DNA from: Gammaproteobacteria bacterium
Lineage (GTDB): Bacteria; Pseudomonadota; Gammaproteobacteria; Enterobacterales; Kangiellaceae
Length of the DNA: 14,991 nt
Direction of reading: 5' to 3'
Assembly: GCA_013372875.1 (NCBI GenBank)
Contig: JABXIW010000335.1
Coordinates: 1 to 14,991, forward strand
Under the pieces are notes generated by a model. The model was not told the DNA's origin. It saw nothing but the letters and a program-made list of their open reading frames with translations, and did not search any database. The position numbers and the translations under genes are program-made. Positions 14,343 to 14,991 of the stretch are shown here, piece after piece. The first letter of the stretch is position 1. Every line of letters starts with the position of its first letter.

Positions 14343-14815
14343 TATGTTAAGATAGTCTCTTCCCACGTTAAAAGTACGATTTTTCAACCCCTTATACAAA
14401 AATGGCTTTGTCTTGCTCTCTTGAAGTCAGGTCAAATTTAGTAGGGAAAATAGAAGTCCCTAAATTAGGTATAACATTTGATCTAAATAATTTCGCGGGG
14501 GAATGAGTTGGCCAATAGTCCGCTTTGGGGCATTACCCAAAAAAGTAAAGAGCTACATCAATGTCAGTTGATCGAACTAATCAGCCTGAAAACCTCACTT
14601 AGAAATAACTAATGGGAGTACTCCTGTATATAAGCGATTATCTGAAGTTACTTCGGGAGCTCATAGGTTGCGTGATTCTTTGGCATAACTAACTCTAGAC
14701 TACTTGCGTGTTTCACAGTAAGCGGATTATTCATGGCCTTATTAGCACCACCCACCAAGCTTCTCTTTTGATACTACTAAGGCATTAATAAATCTCGCCA
14801 TAATACACTCAAGAT
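14343..14815. other. Gene-free right end of the element, rich in short palindromes
   Basis: No frame here is convincingly coding. It contains TAGGGA/TCCCTA arms (14442-14447, 14457-14462), CCTAAATTAGG (14459-14469), GGAGTACTCC (14615-14624) and GAAGTTACTTC (14644-14654). These could be protein-binding sites or remains of a decayed sequence. Base composition is less AT-rich than in the spacers further left. Confidence 0.45.
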
Positions 14816-14833
14816 CTATACATCACTATACAT
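14816..14833 (+). repeat. CTATACAT pair, right arm-type integrase sites
   Basis: CTATACAT at 14816-14823 and 14826-14833 (10-base period), in the same orientation as the pair at 3782-3801, and 56 bases inside the right core repeat. See the left pair for interpretation. Confidence 0.6.
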
Positions 14834-14890
14834 TGCAGTTTAGGCTGGTAACATCTAGACTAAGGTAGGTAATCACAAAAAGCTGAATAC

Positions 14891-14916
14891 AAAAAAGCCT
14901 TGAATAATCAAGGCTT
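14891..14916 (-). terminator. Intrinsic terminator of tRNA-Leu
   Basis: Perfect 9-bp stem (14895-14903 with 14908-14916) around a 4-base loop, followed on the minus strand by a run of six U from 14896 to 14891. It lies 16 bases after the CCA end of the tRNA. Confidence 0.8.
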
Positions 14917-14932
14917 TATGCTTAAAAATAAA

Positions 14933-14991
14933 TGGTGCCCAGGGCCAGACTCGAACTGGCACGGTGTCGCCACCGGGGGATTTTAAGTCCC
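14933..14991 (-). tRNA. tRNA-Leu(UAA), 3' portion, cut by the window edge
   Basis: On the minus strand the visible part includes the anticodon loop CTTAAAA (anticodon UAA) within a GGGA/TCCC stem, the long variable arm (GGTG/CACC) that marks a type II tRNA, the T stem-loop GCCAG-TTCGAGT-CTGGC, and the acceptor strand CCTGGGC-A-CCA with encoded CCA. The D arm and 5' acceptor strand must lie to the right of the window; if the gene is intact its 5' end should begin GCCCAGG. Confidence 0.78.

Larger units (their letters stand above)
14889..14991 (-). repeat. attR: Right attachment site (attR) at the tRNA-Leu(UAA) gene
   Basis: The direct repeat of 3623-3725, with two mismatches, reaching the window edge, so its true right limit is unseen. 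Here the terminator hairpin is perfect. In the usual geometry of such insertions, the side with the complete tRNA is the one where the 5' half continues, which would be beyond 14991. Confidence 0.85.

Noticed and set aside
14648..14734. A 28-codon minus-strand frame (MNNPLTVKHASS..., ending YELPK)
   Set aside because: It is short, has AAGG only 2 bases from the ATG, and a stop falls inside a palindrome; insufficient to call a gene, though the frame stays open slightly upstream.

Overview
The window is low-GC, gene-dense accessory DNA, most likely from a gammaproteobacterium. The pointers are the type II tRNA-Leu(UAA) fragment, RSF1010-like mobilization genes and general gene style. I cannot name the genus. 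A marine Alteromonadales/Vibrionales-like host is only a guess. The layout is a tRNA-anchored defence hotspot.

Left block (1-3622), all on the minus strand: a Hachiman anti-phage operon. It holds hamA (DUF1837, PD-(D/E)xK-type nuclease), hamB (superfamily 2 helicase) and a third gene cut by the window edge. Just right of it lies a pair of TGCACCGGA direct repeats, then a truncated copy of the 3' half of tRNA-Leu(UAA) with its terminator (3623-3725).

Central and right block (3623-14991): an apparently complete integrative mobilizable element of about 11.3 kb. It is bounded by two 103-bp direct repeats (3623-3725 and 14889-14991, two mismatches) made of the tRNA-Leu 3' half plus its terminator. 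The left end carries a tyrosine integrase gene. Paired CTATACAT motifs lie just inside both ends and look like integrase arm sites. The mobilization module is a MobC/TraD-like gene divergent from a MOBQ (MobA/MobL) relaxase gene. Between them are back-to-back promoters, an inverted repeat and an oriT closely resembling that of RSF1010. There is no replication gene and no type IV secretion system, so transfer would need a helper.

The cargo is a type III restriction-modification operon (mod-res, minus strand). The mod/res junction folds into a 14-bp mRNA hairpin that hides the res ribosome binding site. A small unidentified cluster (membrane protein, Xre-type regulator, small one-helix protein) lies between the mobilization genes and res. 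A strong promoter at 8107-8135 appears to drive a short structured RNA with no recognisable coding content.

Inference: two defence islands have inserted in tandem at one tRNA-Leu gene. The Hachiman block is the older, distal one. The mobilizable type III R-M element is the younger one, next to the intact tRNA, which should continue beyond position 14991.
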